A stretch of 64,000 nt of DNA from NCBI GenBank assembly GCA_947253655.1, contig CAMYAE010000001.1, positions 1 to 64,000 of the forward strand, written 5' to 3'. Shown here one piece after another: positions 16,296 through 25,929 of the stretch. Origin of the DNA: an uncultured Bacteroidales bacterium. Its GTDB lineage: Bacteria > Bacteroidota > Bacteroidia > Bacteroidales > UBA932. Every line of letters starts with the position of its first letter. The stretch's first letter is position 1. Both the position numbers and the translations under genes were made by a program. Under the pieces are notes generated by a model that ran no database searches, was not told the origin of the DNA, and saw nothing but the letters and a program-made list of their open reading frames with translations.

Positions 16296-16345
16296 GAAAA
16301 TAATAGAGCGTAACGAATTACGTTGCCGTCAAATCCGTTACGCTC
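16296..16345 (-). terminator. Intrinsic terminator of the GH18 locus
   Basis: On the minus strand GAGCGTAACG (16345-16336) pairs perfectly with CGTTACGCTC (16315-16306) across a 20-base loop, followed by TATTATTTTC. It lies 43 bp after the stop of the DUF1735-LamG gene, the last gene of the susC-susD-GH18 operon. The loop is long for a terminator, but the stem and T-rich tail fit. Confidence 0.65.
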
Positions 16346-16387
16346 AATACAAAATTTATTTCCTCAATGCGTAATATTCAAGTACGC

Positions 16388-17566
16388 CTATTGGATTTTT
16401 ACTGGACTGTCCAAATGAGTGAAGTTGAGTTGGGTGCCTCTATGGTTGCAGATACCGTCCATATTGGAGACTTTATATCCACTTGCATTCTTGATATACC
16501 ATTTACCGCCGTCCTGGAACTGATCCGTGCCGTTGAGGTGGTAGTAAGCAACAAGTCCAGGTGTCTCTTCATCTACGACAACCATATTGTTTTTGATCTC
16601 GTTGGCAGTTCTTGCAACGTTCCATACCCTGACTTCTGAGAAGTAGCCGTAGAACGGACGCTCTCCCCATTTGAAGCCGGCGACCTTGCCGATTACAAAG
16701 CCGAAATCATCATTTGCCAGATCCCATTTTTTACCTGTGCCCCAGTTGCCGGATGAAGCCTTTTCTCCATTAATGTAAATGATTGCCTCTCCGGTGGCGG
16801 AATCGTATGTGAAAGCTACGTGATACCAGATCTTCTCTTTGAGTTGGAAGCTTGGATTGAATTGCTGCTGGCCTGCAATCTGGATATTGTCTTTAGGTGT
16901 ACCACCTCCGACATCTCCGATACGGAAAATCAGTATTCCTTCAAGTCCCATTACCGTCATGTTGCCGGCATAGCCAAAGTTCTGAATATTAATCAGAGCT
17001 TCGTATGTGACGGATGAGAAATCGGTAGTGTGCTGAATAGGAACTCTTATGCTGTTGCCGTTGCAGTTCCAGACGTCAAAGATCCTTTTTACTTTATCGA
17101 TAGTAATATATTTTATATTGTTTCCATCGATAATGCCCAGATCATCTGATTCCACCTTAATCGGAATCATGACTTTTTCGCCGTACTTCATGCCATTGAG
17201 CTTCTTTACCGTTACCTTTACAGGCTCTGCAGCCACAGCTCCCTTTTTAATGTTTGCGGAGGCCTGGCTTAGTGAGATATTGGCAGGGTCGAAAGCAATA
17301 TAGGCAGTTCCGTTTTTCTTATTGTACGCTTTTACATAAGATTCATCGCAGATTGCATAAGTCATTTTGACATCCTTGTCCAATTCGGATGTTGCCCTTG
17401 CTTTCAGATCGATGGCCAGGTTTTCTTCCATATCGATTACAACGGACTGAACCGGCTTATCGAAGTAGATTTTGTCGCTCAATAATTTATCTTCAAGAGA
17501 CTTGCATGAAGAAAGCGAGGCGACAGCCAAAGTGCAAGAAGCTATATAGAATAATGTTTTATTCAT
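16388..17566 (-). CDS. DUF1735 / LamG-type surface lipoprotein
   Basis: A 392-residue lipoprotein. Its signal MNKTLFYIASCTLAVASLSSC ends at a cysteine preceded by LSS. Residues about 30-165 fit DUF1735 (YFDKPVQSVVIDMEEN and YVKAYNKKNGTAYIAFDP). Residues about 190-375 are a concanavalin-A-like LamG domain (WYHVAFTYDSATGEAIIYIN and YGYFSEVRVWNVARTANEI). Such proteins accompany SusD in GH18-type N-glycan loci of Bacteroides, where they bind glycans at the surface. It follows the GH18 gene by 39 bp and is the last gene before a terminator. Glycan binding is inferred from domains and neighbours. Confidence 0.85.
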   Translation of the reverse strand: MNKTLFYIASCTLAVASLSSCKSLEDKLLSDKIYFDKPVQSVVIDMEENLAIDLKARATSELDKDVKMTYAICDESYVKAYNKKNGTAYIAFDPANISLSQASANIKKGAVAAEPVKVTVKKLNGMKYGEKVMIPIKVESDDLGIIDGNNIKYITIDKVKRIFDVWNCNGNSIRVPIQHTTDFSSVTYEALINIQNFGYAGNMTVMGLEGILIFRIGDVGGGTPKDNIQIAGQQQFNPSFQLKEKIWYHVAFTYDSATGEAIIYINGEKASSGNWGTGKKWDLANDDFGFVIGKVAGFKWGERPFYGYFSEVRVWNVARTANEIKNNMVVVDEETPGLVAYYHLNGTDQFQDGGKWYIKNASGYKVSNMDGICNHRGTQLNFTHLDSPVKIQ

Positions 17567-17605
17567 AATCTTTTTGATTTTCTTATAGTTTAAATAGTTG
17601 CAGGA

Positions 17606-18715
17606 TTATTTTTGTTTGGCTTTCCATTCATTGAAGACCTGCTGGTTAATCCTGATAGCCTGAGTGAACCATTTGTAAGGAGGGTTGTTGTTGTAGTCGT
17701 TATCAAGACGATATGCTCCTACACCTCCTTTCCAGCCGCTATCGGGCATTTTGGCTGCCTGCTGAAGCAGAAATCCGCCGCTTATGCTGCTGGCCTCGAA
17801 GTTCTCAGTGATAATTGTTTTTGAAGGATCTCCTCCGGGGTTATGGAAATTCGGAGAAGCCCAGCCGTAGGACTGGATGATCCAGTAATCGACATATTTG
17901 TCGCACTCCTTAGGGAAAGCATTGATGTTTCCGTCTATACAAAGAAGCTTGTGGCCTTTACGCTCAGGGTCGGATGCCGGTCCCATATATTTGCCAAGTT
18001 GCTCAACCAAATAGTTGGCGTTCTTCTGGGTAAGGGTGCCGTCCATGTCGAATACCCCGTATCCGATTTCCCAGTCGATGTCGAAGCCGTCCCATTCGTT
18101 CTCTTCCAGATAGTCATAAAGAGCCTTCGCATATTTTTCAATCGCACCTTTCACTTCAGCCTCATTGGAAAGATCATGAGATGTCATACCCCAATAATTC
18201 CAGCGTGCAAGTATCTTTTCCTTAGCTATCTTGTCCTCGCTCCATTTCTTTTCAGCTCCTTCGGCTTCTACTTTCCTATATATTTCTTCCGGAGTCCTGT
18301 TCTTGCCTATATATGATAGCAGACTGACCTCCAGAAGCTTTATTCCTTTCACTTTCTGTGCGAATTCCTTATCTTTCAATTGATCGGCAGTCATATTCTC
18401 CTTGGTAGGGGCACCGCTCCACATTGAAACGAAATCTATGCTGTCAGGAAGTGAGCTCAAATAGCCTTTTCTGATAGCTCCGGAAGGCGACCAGTTTGAG
18501 AACCAGCCGAAAGCGACAGGGCGGTCGTGACGGATGAGGCCTTTCTTGTACTCGCGCAGATTGGCATAGTATTCCTCGCTCTCCTGATTGTTCATAGCGG
18601 CATATCCTCCAATTTGCTGGATTGTCTTGGCCTCAGGCTCGGTCATCTTGGAACAGCCCATAATTGAAATGGACAGAAGCCCTGTTCCCAATATTCTAAA
18701 TAGTATTTTATTCAT
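17606..18715 (-). CDS. GH18 glycosidase lipoprotein, probable endo-beta-N-acetylglucosaminidase
   Basis: A 369-residue GH18 enzyme. The frame opens at a TTG at 18733, but the ATG at 18715 (MNKILFRILG) gives a clean lipoprotein signal with lipobox SIMGC, Cys21. The GH18 signature DGFDIDWE lies at residues 209-216, with D214 and catalytic acid E216. The family uses substrate-assisted catalysis on chitin or on the chitobiose core of N-glycans. The setting (susC, susD, GH18, DUF1735-LamG) resembles Bacteroides loci in which a surface GH18 endoglycosidase cuts high-mannose N-glycans, so that activity is more likely than chitinase. No mannosidases (GH92, GH130) are in the window, so downstream processing must be elsewhere. 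Confidence 0.87.
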   Translation of the reverse strand: MNKILFRILGTGLLSISIMGCSKMTEPEAKTIQQIGGYAAMNNQESEEYYANLREYKKGLIRHDRPVAFGWFSNWSPSGAIRKGYLSSLPDSIDFVSMWSGAPTKENMTADQLKDKEFAQKVKGIKLLEVSLLSYIGKNRTPEEIYRKVEAEGAEKKWSEDKIAKEKILARWNYWGMTSHDLSNEAEVKGAIEKYAKALYDYLEENEWDGFDIDWEIGYGVFDMDGTLTQKNANYLVEQLGKYMGPASDPERKGHKLLCIDGNINAFPKECDKYVDYWIIQSYGWASPNFHNPGGDPSKTIITENFEASSISGGFLLQQAAKMPDSGWKGGVGAYRLDNDYNNNPPYKWFTQAIRINQQVFNEWKAKQK

Positions 18716-18739
18716 AATTCCAATAAATTTCAATTAAAA

Positions 18740-20350
18740 TTATTTCTTGTCCCACCATAGTTTGGTTGCGGCAGTATCGTCTCCGCCCAATAATGTTAAA
18801 GCCTCATCATAAATCTTCTGTTCTTCGGCTGTTCTGGCGTCTGGCCAGAAATAGTGGTATCTGCGAACTCCGGTGTTGCTGTCTACTATTCCTCCACTTG
18901 CATTATATTCAACAGGGAACAGTTTAGGATAACCTGTCCTTCTGAACTCAGACCAAGCTTCCTGTCCGTTAGGATAAAGGGCTATATATTTCTGAATAAT
19001 GATCTTCTCAAGTTTCTCTTCATCAGTGCCTTCAAATTTGACAGTTGCAGTGGACAAGGCATTATATGAGCTGCCTGCAGCTTCTACATCAGCCGGTACA
19101 AGACCACTGTTGATATAATCATCGGCTTTAGCCGCATCTATGCCGTTCTCTGCGAAAGACATTTCTATTCCGGCCTTGTAAAGGTTATCTGCACTGTCAT
19201 TCATATTCCAGCCGGCCAAAGCTCCTTCTGCCCTAAGGAAATATACCTCCGATGTCAGAAGCCAATTGACCGGAGTATTCTTTTCTATATTAGGAATAGA
19301 ACAACTCGAATAAAAGGAACTCTTCTCTCCAAGTCCAACTCCAAGCGGATAATATTTTCCGTTTGCCCAATCTAACCATGTGGCATCTTCATCTTCGGAT
19401 GTCCTGAAGAATTTTGGCAGGCGAGGATCCTCGTAGCCGGCAAGGTAAGAAAAGACTGAAGCACCCATTCTGCACTCTCCATATTGTACGGCAAATGTTT
19501 CAATAGGGTTCACGAACTGAAGTCCGAGGGCATTACCGATTGAGGCTCCGTCTTCTTTTTCCGTCATAACGCCGACAGGATGATTAACAGCCAATTCTGC
19601 ATATTTCTTAGCCAAGTTCGGGTCTGCAAAACGGGTACGCATCGCAACTCTAAGCATCAATGAATTTGCGAATTTGATCCATTTATTGAGATTTCCCGAA
19701 TAGATAAGATCATATTCCTTGAATATCAATGCACTCGAATTGTTGTATTCCGTAAGTGCCTTAATTGCATCATCCAGATCCTGGAGCATGCTTTTATATA
19801 CAACTTCTTGAGAATCGTAAGGCGTTACGAGCAGCCCCTGTCCTGCCTTGGTGTACGGGATAGGTCCGAAGCAGTCGGTTGCCTTTTGCCATGCTGCGAT
19901 TTTCAGCACCTGTGCCAAAGCATAAATTTCAGGGTTATTTTCATTCGCAGGGTTGGCTTTAATCGCCAGCCATGGAATGAACGCTTTCTTATAGGTCTCT
20001 GTAAATGTGGCAGAAATCCAACGGTTCGCAAGACTGTAGGTGGTATGATTGTTTCCACCGTCCCAGTCCCCATTTTGGGAGAAATAACCGGACCATGTGT
20101 CGGCTCCCAAATGATAGGCTATTTGATAGTCGTTGATGATATCGGTTTTGTTTGCAGCTGTTCCTACCGGTACTACCTGGCGCTCAAGGGCCTGGATATA
20201 ACCACCTGCAGCCGCTCCGTCGCGACGCTGCATTTCCTGAGTCACCTCTTGCCGGTTCGTGTTGATGTCCTCAAAGCTCTCGCATGCTGCAATAAGAGTT
20301 GCGGCAAGGAGCAATGACGGAGCATATTTAAATATCTTATTCATTTTCAT
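18740..20350 (-). CDS. SusD-like surface lipoprotein (SusD_2 type)
   Basis: A 536-residue SusD-family lipoprotein with signal peptide MKMNKIFKYAPSLLLAATL and cysteine at residue 23 (LIAAC). The start ESFEDINTNRQEVT and the segment DYQIAYHLGADTWSGYFSQN fit the second SusD family (SusD_2), often found with GH18 loci. The C-terminal half has VYFLRAEGALAGWN and a Trp-rich EAWSEFRRTGYPKLFP, a frequent SusD_2 feature. It would bind the glycan and close over the SusC barrel. It starts 34 bp after susC and ends 24 bp before the GH18 start. Confidence 0.93.
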   Translation of the reverse strand: MKMNKIFKYAPSLLLAATLIAACESFEDINTNRQEVTQEMQRRDGAAAGGYIQALERQVVPVGTAANKTDIINDYQIAYHLGADTWSGYFSQNGDWDGGNNHTTYSLANRWISATFTETYKKAFIPWLAIKANPANENNPEIYALAQVLKIAAWQKATDCFGPIPYTKAGQGLLVTPYDSQEVVYKSMLQDLDDAIKALTEYNNSSALIFKEYDLIYSGNLNKWIKFANSLMLRVAMRTRFADPNLAKKYAELAVNHPVGVMTEKEDGASIGNALGLQFVNPIETFAVQYGECRMGASVFSYLAGYEDPRLPKFFRTSEDEDATWLDWANGKYYPLGVGLGEKSSFYSSCSIPNIEKNTPVNWLLTSEVYFLRAEGALAGWNMNDSADNLYKAGIEMSFAENGIDAAKADDYINSGLVPADVEAAGSSYNALSTATVKFEGTDEEKLEKIIIQKYIALYPNGQEAWSEFRRTGYPKLFPVEYNASGGIVDSNTGVRRYHYFWPDARTAEEQKIYDEALTLLGGDDTAATKLWWDKK

Positions 20351-20384
20351 ATTTCAAATTAAATAATTTTCAATCATATACGAA

Positions 20385-23300
20385 TTACAGGCTGAGTTTG
20401 ATGCTTGCACCGAAACTTCTCAAGCTTGGCTGCATAAAGTAATCGTTGCCGATTCCGTAAGTACCTGTAGATGGTGTAAGTTCCGGATCGAACGGGGCCT
20501 TGTTGTAAATCATCCATACGTTGTTTGCAATCAAAGTCAGTGTCAGGCCTTTAATGGTGCCCTTGAATAGTTTCGATGGCAGACTGTAGCCCAATGTCAG
20601 CTGCTGCAGCCTCACGTTTGTCGCATCGTAAGTATAGTAGCCGGCCAGATTGGAATCTCCATTCGCACCTACCAATGAATAATAATATTTGGTGTCAATT
20701 CTTCCGCCTTGTCCTGGAATAAGCACTCCGCCGGCATCACGGGCATCTGCTGAAGCCTTTGAAACGCCGAAGCGGTCCATAATTGCCTGTGTAGATGAGG
20801 TGACTACGCCGCCGAAGCGTCCGGTAATAACCATTCCGAGATGAATCCCCCTCCAGTCGAAATTATGAGACCAGCCCATATTGAAATCCGGGGAGGTGTG
20901 GCCGAGATATACCGGAGTCTTCGAAGGAACCATTTGAATTTCACCTGTTTCCGGAATATATACGTTGCCGTTTCCGTCAAGTTGCATGAATGTTGAAGCA
21001 TAGATGTCGCTTATGCTTCCGCCGACTTTAAGAATTGTCCTGCCTTTGTCTTTGGAAACCTCAGGAATGTCAAAAGTCATTCCTGGCAGCATAGGATGCT
21101 TGTAGTCTTTCACCATTTCCTTGATTTCATTCTTGTTGCGAGTGTAGGTAAGGTTGGTGGAGTATCGGAAGTCTCCCCATGAGTGGCTGTAGCCGAGAGT
21201 GGCTTCAATACCCCTATTCTCTACATTTCCTGCCTGGAGATATACATTGTCATAGCCTGAGCTTTCCGGCATCGTACCCAAGAAAGTCTGGTTGTAAGTG
21301 TTTGATTTGTAGAAAGTCAAATCAAAAGAAAGGCCTTTTAATCCTTTGAAGTTCAGACCGAACTCGTAGGATTTTGTCCTTTCGGCCTTGAATTCGCCGA
21401 ACGGGAATGTGGTGCTCGGCTTAAGTATGCCGCCAGCAATAGGCTCCGTATAGGTGCCAGGGGTCATGCCGAGACGTGAAACCGGTGAACCTACCTGAGT
21501 GTAGGAAACGCGCAATTTCAAGAGGTCTACCATAGGTCCCATATTCACCATTTCCGAAATAAGGCCGGAAAGGCCGACAGACGGATAGAAGAATGAAGGT
21601 TCTGCGGAATTTACCAGGCGGGAGTTCCAGTCATTACGTCCCGTTGCCGTAAGGAAAATCATGTTGTTCCAGCCGAGTTCAACGCTGCCGAATAGTGCAA
21701 AGTTCCTGACGGGGCTGTCTCCGCCGCCCTCATGAGGAATTCCTTTGCTGCCATTGATGTTCCCGACCGCGAAAAGGTTAGGAATCAGCTGCAGAGGCCC
21801 GCCGTAGCCGTGAGAAACAGCCTTGAAATCAGAGAAGCTGCCACCGACATTGGCCATAATGCTGAAATCTCCGAATTTCTTGTCGAAATTTGCAAGGAGG
21901 TCCGCATACATCTGACTGTCGGAGAAGTCAATATATTCAAAATTACCTTTAGGCTCCGACCATTTTTCATTGGTAGATGCGTAAAGGTCTCTGTGGAAAT
22001 AAGTCTTGGACTTGTCCATACGGACGCGACCGCTGATATTTACCCAATCGGTAATGATGTATTTTGCATTTGCACTGAAAATATATCGGTCCTTATTGTT
22101 TTCGGCTATATTCCTGTAAGCGGTCCAGTAAGGATTCTGTACACCGAAAACGCCTTCTGAAACAGGCCAGTATTGTACAGGTATGTTGCGGGAGGTGTCC
22201 CATCTTTCGAAAGATTTTACAGGCTCCCACTTCTCTCCTCTTGGGTACAGGTATGCTGCCACAATCGGGTTGAAATACTGTCCCTGGGATACCATATTTC
22301 TGTCTTTTTGCTTGATGTATTGGGCGCCCAAAGTGATTTCCAACTTCTCATTAAATAGCATCATCGTATTGTTGACATTGAAGTTGTAGCGCTCGTAATT
22401 GTTGTTTGGAACTATTCCTCCGGCATTAGTGGTACCGATTGAAAGGAAAGTCTGATTTTTCTTTGTTCCGAAAGTCAAGGTTGCGGAATTCATCAGATTT
22501 GTGCCTGTGCGGAAGAAATCTTTTTTAGGATCGTAATCAGACGGGGTGTCAAGCTTGTCGCCCCAGCTTTCATACTGTCCCATTTTATTTCCGTATGTGT
22601 TCTGGAAGCGTGGCATTACAAAAGGATTGCTGAACTCGAATGAGGTGCTGATATCCACTCTTGCCACACCTTCACGGCCTTTCTTTGTAGTAATCAGAAT
22701 TACACCGTTTGCAGCACTGCTACCGTAAAGTGCGGCTGCAGAAGGGCCTGACAGGACGGAAATTGAGGCTATGTCCTCAGGGTTGAAATCGGCAATGCCT
22801 TCGCTGCCTACCCTGTAGCCGCTCATTATGCCACTGTCGTCACCTGCAGAGGTGTTGAACATCGGAATACCGTCAATTACATAGAGGACGTTGTTGCTGC
22901 CCTCGATTGACTTTGCTCCACGCATAACGACACGGGTGGCACCACCGACTCCGGTAGAACTCCTGTTTATAGTTACACCGGCAATTCGACCATCAAGGCT
23001 GTTTATGAAGTTGGCCTCTTTGGCTGTGGTCAGGACATCGCTCTTGATTTCCTGCACATTATATGAAAGGGTTTTCTGTGCCCGTTTGATACCCAATGCC
23101 GTGACAACTACCTTATCCAGCACTTCGGTATCTTCATGCATAACCACATCAAGCAGGGCGTTGCCTGTAACAGTGATTTCTTGTGTAGCGAAACCCAAAT
23201 AAGACAGTTCGAGTATGTCTCCCGTATTGACTTTCAGCGAGAACTTTCCGTCGATATCCGTTATAGCTCCGGAATCGGTGCCTTTGATTTTTACGTTTAC

Positions 23301-23531
23301 ACCGATAAGGGGTTCACCATTAATGTCTTTGACATTTCCCTGCAATGTAAATCCGTCTTGACGGCTTTGAGAAACTGCTGAAATCTGCTCTTTTGCCGTT
23401 GAGGCAGAAGCATCCGGCATGCCGGTTCCGCAAAAAAGCAATAAAAGACCGACTCCGACAAATAGCAGAGGCCGTCTTATGCTTACAGCGAATTCAGAAT
23501 TGATCAATGAAATTGAATAATCCTTTTTCAT
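20385..23531 (-). CDS. SusC/RagA family TonB-linked outer-membrane transporter (GH18 locus)
   Basis: A 1,048-residue TonB-dependent transporter. It has an unusually long n-region before the hydrophobic signal segment (about residues 20-45). Next come a carboxypeptidase-regulatory-like domain (LQGNVKDINGEPLIGVNVKI), the motif LDKVVVTALGIKRAQK, and a plug with YVIDGIPMFN and AALYGSSAANGVILITTKKG. The beta-barrel ends in LRSFGASIKLSL. The motif departs from the usual VVVxGYG, having TALG instead of GYG, as seen in a subset of SusC proteins. It probably imports glycans released by the GH18 enzyme. A -7 box lies at 23611-23618, giving a leader of about 70 nt. Confidence 0.95.
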   Translation of the reverse strand: MKKDYSISLINSEFAVSIRRPLLFVGVGLLLLFCGTGMPDASASTAKEQISAVSQSRQDGFTLQGNVKDINGEPLIGVNVKIKGTDSGAITDIDGKFSLKVNTGDILELSYLGFATQEITVTGNALLDVVMHEDTEVLDKVVVTALGIKRAQKTLSYNVQEIKSDVLTTAKEANFINSLDGRIAGVTINRSSTGVGGATRVVMRGAKSIEGSNNVLYVIDGIPMFNTSAGDDSGIMSGYRVGSEGIADFNPEDIASISVLSGPSAAALYGSSAANGVILITTKKGREGVARVDISTSFEFSNPFVMPRFQNTYGNKMGQYESWGDKLDTPSDYDPKKDFFRTGTNLMNSATLTFGTKKNQTFLSIGTTNAGGIVPNNNYERYNFNVNNTMMLFNEKLEITLGAQYIKQKDRNMVSQGQYFNPIVAAYLYPRGEKWEPVKSFERWDTSRNIPVQYWPVSEGVFGVQNPYWTAYRNIAENNKDRYIFSANAKYIITDWVNISGRVRMDKSKTYFHRDLYASTNEKWSEPKGNFEYIDFSDSQMYADLLANFDKKFGDFSIMANVGGSFSDFKAVSHGYGGPLQLIPNLFAVGNINGSKGIPHEGGGDSPVRNFALFGSVELGWNNMIFLTATGRNDWNSRLVNSAEPSFFYPSVGLSGLISEMVNMGPMVDLLKLRVSYTQVGSPVSRLGMTPGTYTEPIAGGILKPSTTFPFGEFKAERTKSYEFGLNFKGLKGLSFDLTFYKSNTYNQTFLGTMPESSGYDNVYLQAGNVENRGIEATLGYSHSWGDFRYSTNLTYTRNKNEIKEMVKDYKHPMLPGMTFDIPEVSKDKGRTILKVGGSISDIYASTFMQLDGNGNVYIPETGEIQMVPSKTPVYLGHTSPDFNMGWSHNFDWRGIHLGMVITGRFGGVVTSSTQAIMDRFGVSKASADARDAGGVLIPGQGGRIDTKYYYSLVGANGDSNLAGYYTYDATNVRLQQLTLGYSLPSKLFKGTIKGLTLTLIANNVWMIYNKAPFDPELTPSTGTYGIGNDYFMQPSLRSFGASIKLSL

Positions 23532-23610
23532 ATAGAATTAATTAATAATAAATGAATTTAAGTTATCAGTATGTCTGTTGTAGTTAATTGTGCGTCTTAT
23601 GTTATATAAG

Positions 23611-23618
23611 CAAATTTA
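23611..23618 (-). promoter_or_regulatory. Promoter of the GH18 locus, -7 element
   Basis: On the minus strand TAAATTTG (23618 to 23611) matches TAnnTTTG, 80 bp upstream of the susC start. No TTTG was found at the usual -33 spacing, which would suit a promoter that needs an activator. The rest of the 230-bp gap is AT-rich with no other clear feature. Confidence 0.5.
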
Positions 23619-23761
23619 TGTGATATGCTTAATGTCATTAATTATCTGGTAAGCAAAAGTAATGTATTAAAATCAATTAAACAAGAATAAGATAAATTGA
23701 AATAATAAAAATATTTCTTAACTTTATTGTCGGATTGATTATTTAACCAAATTCTTAATAT

Positions 23762-25129
23762 ATGCGAATATCAAGAACAATTCTCATTGTGTCCGCCTTT
23801 CTGGCGGCAGGCTGCTCCATGAGCAATAAAAACTTCATAGATTATGATAACGACGTAATCATAATGTCCTACGACCGTTCTATCTATCCTGTTGCAAAAG
23901 AGGACGGTACATACGCAGAAGGGGCTTGGGATAATTTCGATTATGTACAGGAGTTCCACATCATCAGCACAAAGACGGGGCAAGAGATGTCAGAACTCAC
24001 TTTCCGTAATCTTACTCCATTTATCGACGGTGTTTCTGTCGCGACAGGCGAAAACGGCAAGAAGACCTATATCGGCAAGGACGGGAAACGGCTCATAGAC
24101 GAGGAATTCCAAAAAGCTACGGTATTCTCCGAGGGTCTTGCCTGGGTGCTGGATGACAAGAACGAAGTATGGGCCATTGATAAAGACGGCAGGCGACAGT
24201 TCAAGGTTGAGGATATAGGCGATATTTCGGTATATTATGACGGCAAGGCTGTCAGCCATACTCCGAAAGGTGCTACGAAGGTGTATGACAAGACCGGAAA
24301 CGTGGTCTTTGAACACAAGGATTTTGGAGGCGATTATGTCGTAGACGGGCTGATTTCCATGAGTACGGAGGACGGCAACGTCGGTATTATGGATATGAGC
24401 GGGAAATATATCATCAAGCCTTTATATTACACTATATGCGGCTACATCAATGACGTCAATGAATATATCTGCCAGATGCGGTCTGACAGGTTTGTCGTGT
24501 CCGGAGATAAAGGCTATGGCGTTGTGGACAGGCAGGGACGCATTGTAATCAGGCCTGAATATGAGTATATCAATGAGGACGGGGACTTGTTCCTCGTGAA
24601 TTATTATAAGCAGCTTACGGATACCACCTACAACGCAAAGGCTTTCTGGCTTGACCGTTCCGGCAATCAGGCAGTCGGCAGAGAATATATGGACGCCCGA
24701 CCTTTCAACGGGAACTCCTGTGCCCCTGTGTCTGACAAAACAGGAGAGTGGGGGCTTGTGGACAAGAAGGGAAAATGGGTCATGGAGCCTGTCCTGAACT
24801 ACTCTTATATGGGATCGGTTGATGCTAATGGACTGATAGTCGTTTCCGACACAACTTTTAAGGTAGGTCTTGTAAATACAAGTAATGGTGTCATATTGCC
24901 AATCAAATACGAGGGTTTGATAAATATTAGTGGAACCGACAGATATATAGCCATGTTCAACGGCAAAATCGGTATTGTGGACAGCAAGGGAGCAGTGATT
25001 CTTGAACCTGAATATGACAGCTATATAATGTCTTCGGCTTATGTCGATGAATCGCCGAGTACAACCTTGTATATAGGATTTGACGGGGGCGAAGACTACG
25101 AGCCATACGACGATGCCTGCTATCAATAG
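23762..25129 (+). CDS. WG-repeat lipoprotein
   Basis: A 455-residue lipoprotein, with signal MRISRTILIVSAFLAAGC and the lipidated cysteine at residue 18. The body is built of WG (KWG) beta repeats such as GVVDRQGRIVIRPEYEYI, GLVDKKGKWVMEPVL and GIVDSKGAVILEPEYDSY, a fold of unknown function that is frequent in Bacteroidota envelope proteins. At least seven units can be traced from about residue 85 to 430. It diverges from the GH18 locus across a 230-bp gap and overlaps truA tail-to-tail by 7 bp. No link to the glycan locus is shown. Confidence 0.87.
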   Translation: MRISRTILIVSAFLAAGCSMSNKNFIDYDNDVIIMSYDRSIYPVAKEDGTYAEGAWDNFDYVQEFHIISTKTGQEMSELTFRNLTPFIDGVSVATGENGKKTYIGKDGKRLIDEEFQKATVFSEGLAWVLDDKNEVWAIDKDGRRQFKVEDIGDISVYYDGKAVSHTPKGATKVYDKTGNVVFEHKDFGGDYVVDGLISMSTEDGNVGIMDMSGKYIIKPLYYTICGYINDVNEYICQMRSDRFVVSGDKGYGVVDRQGRIVIRPEYEYINEDGDLFLVNYYKQLTDTTYNAKAFWLDRSGNQAVGREYMDARPFNGNSCAPVSDKTGEWGLVDKKGKWVMEPVLNYSYMGSVDANGLIVVSDTTFKVGLVNTSNGVILPIKYEGLINISGTDRYIAMFNGKIGIVDSKGAVILEPEYDSYIMSSAYVDESPSTTLYIGFDGGEDYEPYDDACYQ

Positions 25130-25893
25130 TCGACCTTATTCAGGAACAGGGCCTTGCCCGGAACGGACTCGCCGGCACAAGAGCGTTCTCCACCGAGGGT
25201 CAGGGTCCGTATCCATTCGGCTTCCCGTTTGCCGCGTCCTACATCGATCAATGAGCCGACGATAGCCCGGACCATATTTCTCAGAAACCTGTCGGCTCTG
25301 ATTCTGAAAACAATGTAGTCGTCCTTTTTGGCGGGATAACCTAAGAGGCCGACATGTGTCGGAGTGTAGGTAGTCCACTCTGCCTCATAGACCGTGCATA
25401 TTGAGGTCCTGTTGCTTCCGCCTTTCTTTTCGAAGCAGCTGAAATCATGAGTGCCAAGAAGATAGGCCGCCGCCTTATTCATTTCTTCAAGGTTTATATT
25501 GTAGCCGCAGAAATAAGAATATCTTTCGGCGAAAGGGTCTCTTGACCTGTGTATGAAATAATGGTATTCCCGACTTATTGCATCGAATCTTGCGTGGAAA
25601 CCAACGGTTTCCGTTACGATTTTATGGACCGTAATTTCTTTAGGTAAAATGGCATTTAATTTGTAGCCAAGATTGTCTGCGTCAAGATCCGGCACATCAG
25701 AGTCGAAATGCGCTATGTAGTTTATGGCATTGACCCCGGCATCGGTTCTTCCGGCACCTGTCACCGTCACTTCCTCCTTAAGTAAAACTGACAGAGAGTG
25801 TTGTATGATGTCTTGGATTGTCCGGGCATTATTTTGGATTTGCCAGCCGCTGAATGCGGAGCCGTCGTATGATAGGGTGAGCCGATAACGCAT
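25123..25893 (-). CDS. truA: tRNA pseudouridine(38-40) synthase TruA
   Basis: A 256-residue enzyme that makes pseudouridine at tRNA positions 38-40. The open frame extends to 26247, but the extra 118 codons are the complement of moxR and show no homology. MRYRLTLSYDGSAFSGWQIQ at 25893 is the true TruA start. The catalytic aspartate is in GRTDAGVNAINYIAHF (about residues 50-65). FRIRADRFLRNMVRAIVGSL near the C-terminus is the other family hallmark. A -7 box on the minus strand at 25912-25919 supports this start. Confidence 0.95.
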   Translation of the reverse strand: MRYRLTLSYDGSAFSGWQIQNNARTIQDIIQHSLSVLLKEEVTVTGAGRTDAGVNAINYIAHFDSDVPDLDADNLGYKLNAILPKEITVHKIVTETVGFHARFDAISREYHYFIHRSRDPFAERYSYFCGYNINLEEMNKAAAYLLGTHDFSCFEKKGGSNRTSICTVYEAEWTTYTPTHVGLLGYPAKKDDYIVFRIRADRFLRNMVRAIVGSLIDVGRGKREAEWIRTLTLGGERSCAGESVPGKALFLNKVDY

Positions 25894-25911
25894 TTTGTAA
25901 ACTTTTGAATA

Positions 25912-25919
25912 CAAAATTA
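25912..25919 (-). promoter_or_regulatory. truA promoter, -7 element
   Basis: On the minus strand TAATTTTG (25919 to 25912) matches TAnnTTTG, 19 bp before the truA start. Its -33 region would lie inside the first codons of moxR, since only 36 bp separate the two divergent genes. Confidence 0.45.
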
Positions 25920-25929
25920 ATAAATATTT

